A DNA stretch of 64,000 nucleotides, taken from contig NMRB01000538.1 of NCBI GenBank assembly GCA_002633025.1, forward strand, positions 96,884 to 160,883, written 5' to 3'. This document shows positions 63,037 to 64,000 of this stretch, one piece after another. The first letter of the stretch is position 1; each line of letters begins with the position of its first letter. A model generated the notes under the pieces. That model had not been told where the DNA came from, made no database searches, and saw only the letters and a program-made list of their open reading frames with translations. The DNA comes from Notospermus geniculatus (lineage: Eukaryota; Nemertea; Pilidiophora; Heteronemertea; Lineidae). Position numbers and translations under genes: made by a program.

Positions 63037-63181
63037 AAGCGCACATTTGCGACAAAACTCAATGCGTTAGGGGTGTTTTTTAAGTCGACTGACCCAACCG
63101 CTGTTGACTCGTCATTCAGCCGGGTCAGTCGATTTTAACGGACACCCCTGACGCATTGAGTTTTTTCGCAAATGTGCGCTT
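63037..63181. repeat. Foldback element
   Basis: AAGCGCACATTTGCGACAAA with ACTCAATGCGTTAGGGGTG faces CACCCCTGACGCATTGAGTT and CGCAAATGTGCGCTT; the inner GTCGACTGACCC pairs with GGGTCAGTCGA. Confidence 0.92.
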
Positions 63182-63422
63182 GGCTTTATGACCTTTGCGA
63201 CGTCGGATGCACAAGACGGATGTTCTTTTTTTCCGATGTCGGACGAAGGACGCATGAACTCGACCAATCAGGTGGCTGCATTGGAGGTCTTGTACTCGGC
63301 GCGCTCGACAAAAAAAGTGTCTCTCTGTATTGACGGAAGAATGAATCGGATCGTGTTTAGGCCTACATACAGAATTTCCATCCTGACAAAATCCCACGAC
63401 AAAATCGCGTATAACGCGTGCC

Positions 63423-63813
63423 GATAAATAATCAGACTAGTACCTGGTCCTACCGATGGTGTCGCTTTTGAATGGTAGGACCAGTCTTGGCCGCCATTTG
63501 TGGAGGAATTCTTACAGTGACGTCACTTGAAAATTTTATGTAAATTATATAAATTTATTCAATTCTCAAAACGGCTGACGTACCAGAATGCAGATAGAAG
63601 GTGACCGACCTTTGACCCAGGAAATTCACCAATCACGCCTGGGGTTTTCCAAGTTAAAAATAGAAAATCTATCAACATAATAGTTCAGATACTTACCAAC
63701 TGCGCCAGCACCGACCAATCAGAGGCACGAAGGCGGTAGGCACGCCCGGTCCTAACATATGCAAAAGCCCGATGTAAAATAGTTAGGATCGGGTACCAGT
63801 CTAATAAATAATT
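63423..63813. repeat. Diverged foldback element
   Basis: AATAATCAGACTAGTACCTG faces GGTACCAGTCTAATAAATAA, with GGTCCTACC and its complement nearby. The centre is unpaired. The right edge is 190 bases before the window end. Confidence 0.7.
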
Positions 63814-64000
63814 GGAAAATGGCTTGGAACGATCAGACTGCGGGATTCGCACATCGTTACGTCGTATCGCATAACGGATAACGGATGTCAGGTAAACACG
63901 GCTTCGACGACCACATTCGTGTTAACTGAATGACGAGAAATGAACATCGAACCAAAAGTTACCGGTACGCTAAACTCCTCCCGCAGTTTCAAACCGCTAC

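Overview
This window is eukaryotic nuclear DNA from an animal, very probably a marine invertebrate deuterostome (echinoderm, hemichordate or amphioxus type). Genes are split by many introns with consensus GT/AG borders. Hairpin-forming non-autonomous elements are abundant, and the short palindromes TACATGTA and TAGGCCTA recur everywhere. The species cannot be fixed from the sequence alone. Three loci can be read, all on the + strand.

(1) About 7.1-26.7 kb holds a TRPC-type cation channel gene. Fifteen exons can be chained in phase into about 1068 residues: N-terminal ankyrin repeats, a TRP_2 region, six membrane segments with a pore, the EWKFART TRP box, a CIRB-like helix and a charged C-terminal tail. 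Its first coding exon and its S1 exon each occur twice, inside tandem duplications. One of these meets its partner at a single N base, so assembly of two haplotypes is a real alternative to true duplication.

(2) About 30.7-56.0 kb holds the most unusual locus: a secreted, cysteine- and lysine-rich protein built from alternating PAN/apple-like domains of two kinds, here called A and B, joined by tiny linker exons. Every internal intron is phase 1. The downstream copy can be read as a signal peptide plus six B-A pairs, at least 1004 residues, with its 3' end not found. The upstream copy (30.8-39.0 kb) is a promoter-bearing partial tandem duplicate with two and a half pairs. One linker exon has been expanded by an 18-bp lysine/arginine-rich minisatellite.

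(3) About 57.8-63.0 kb holds a tandem family of a one-exon rhodopsin-class receptor: a fragment ending at a tRNA-like element, one intact 333-residue gene, and one copy with the TM5-TM6 region deleted.

The rest is intronic or intergenic DNA with tandem segmental duplications (3.6-5.4, 6.0-8.6, 9.7-13.4, 15.4-17.1, 29.9-47.8 and 57.8-62.3 kb), a 33-bp minisatellite and at least 25 long inverted-repeat (foldback, MITE-like) elements. Comparing duplicate copies gives clean filled and empty sites with 3-bp target duplications, and shows that many small indels create TACATGTA or TAGGCCTA palindromes. There is a 518-base N gap at 44170-44687 and single Ns at 16208 and 42251. No rRNA gene, CRISPR array or convincing functional tRNA gene was seen.
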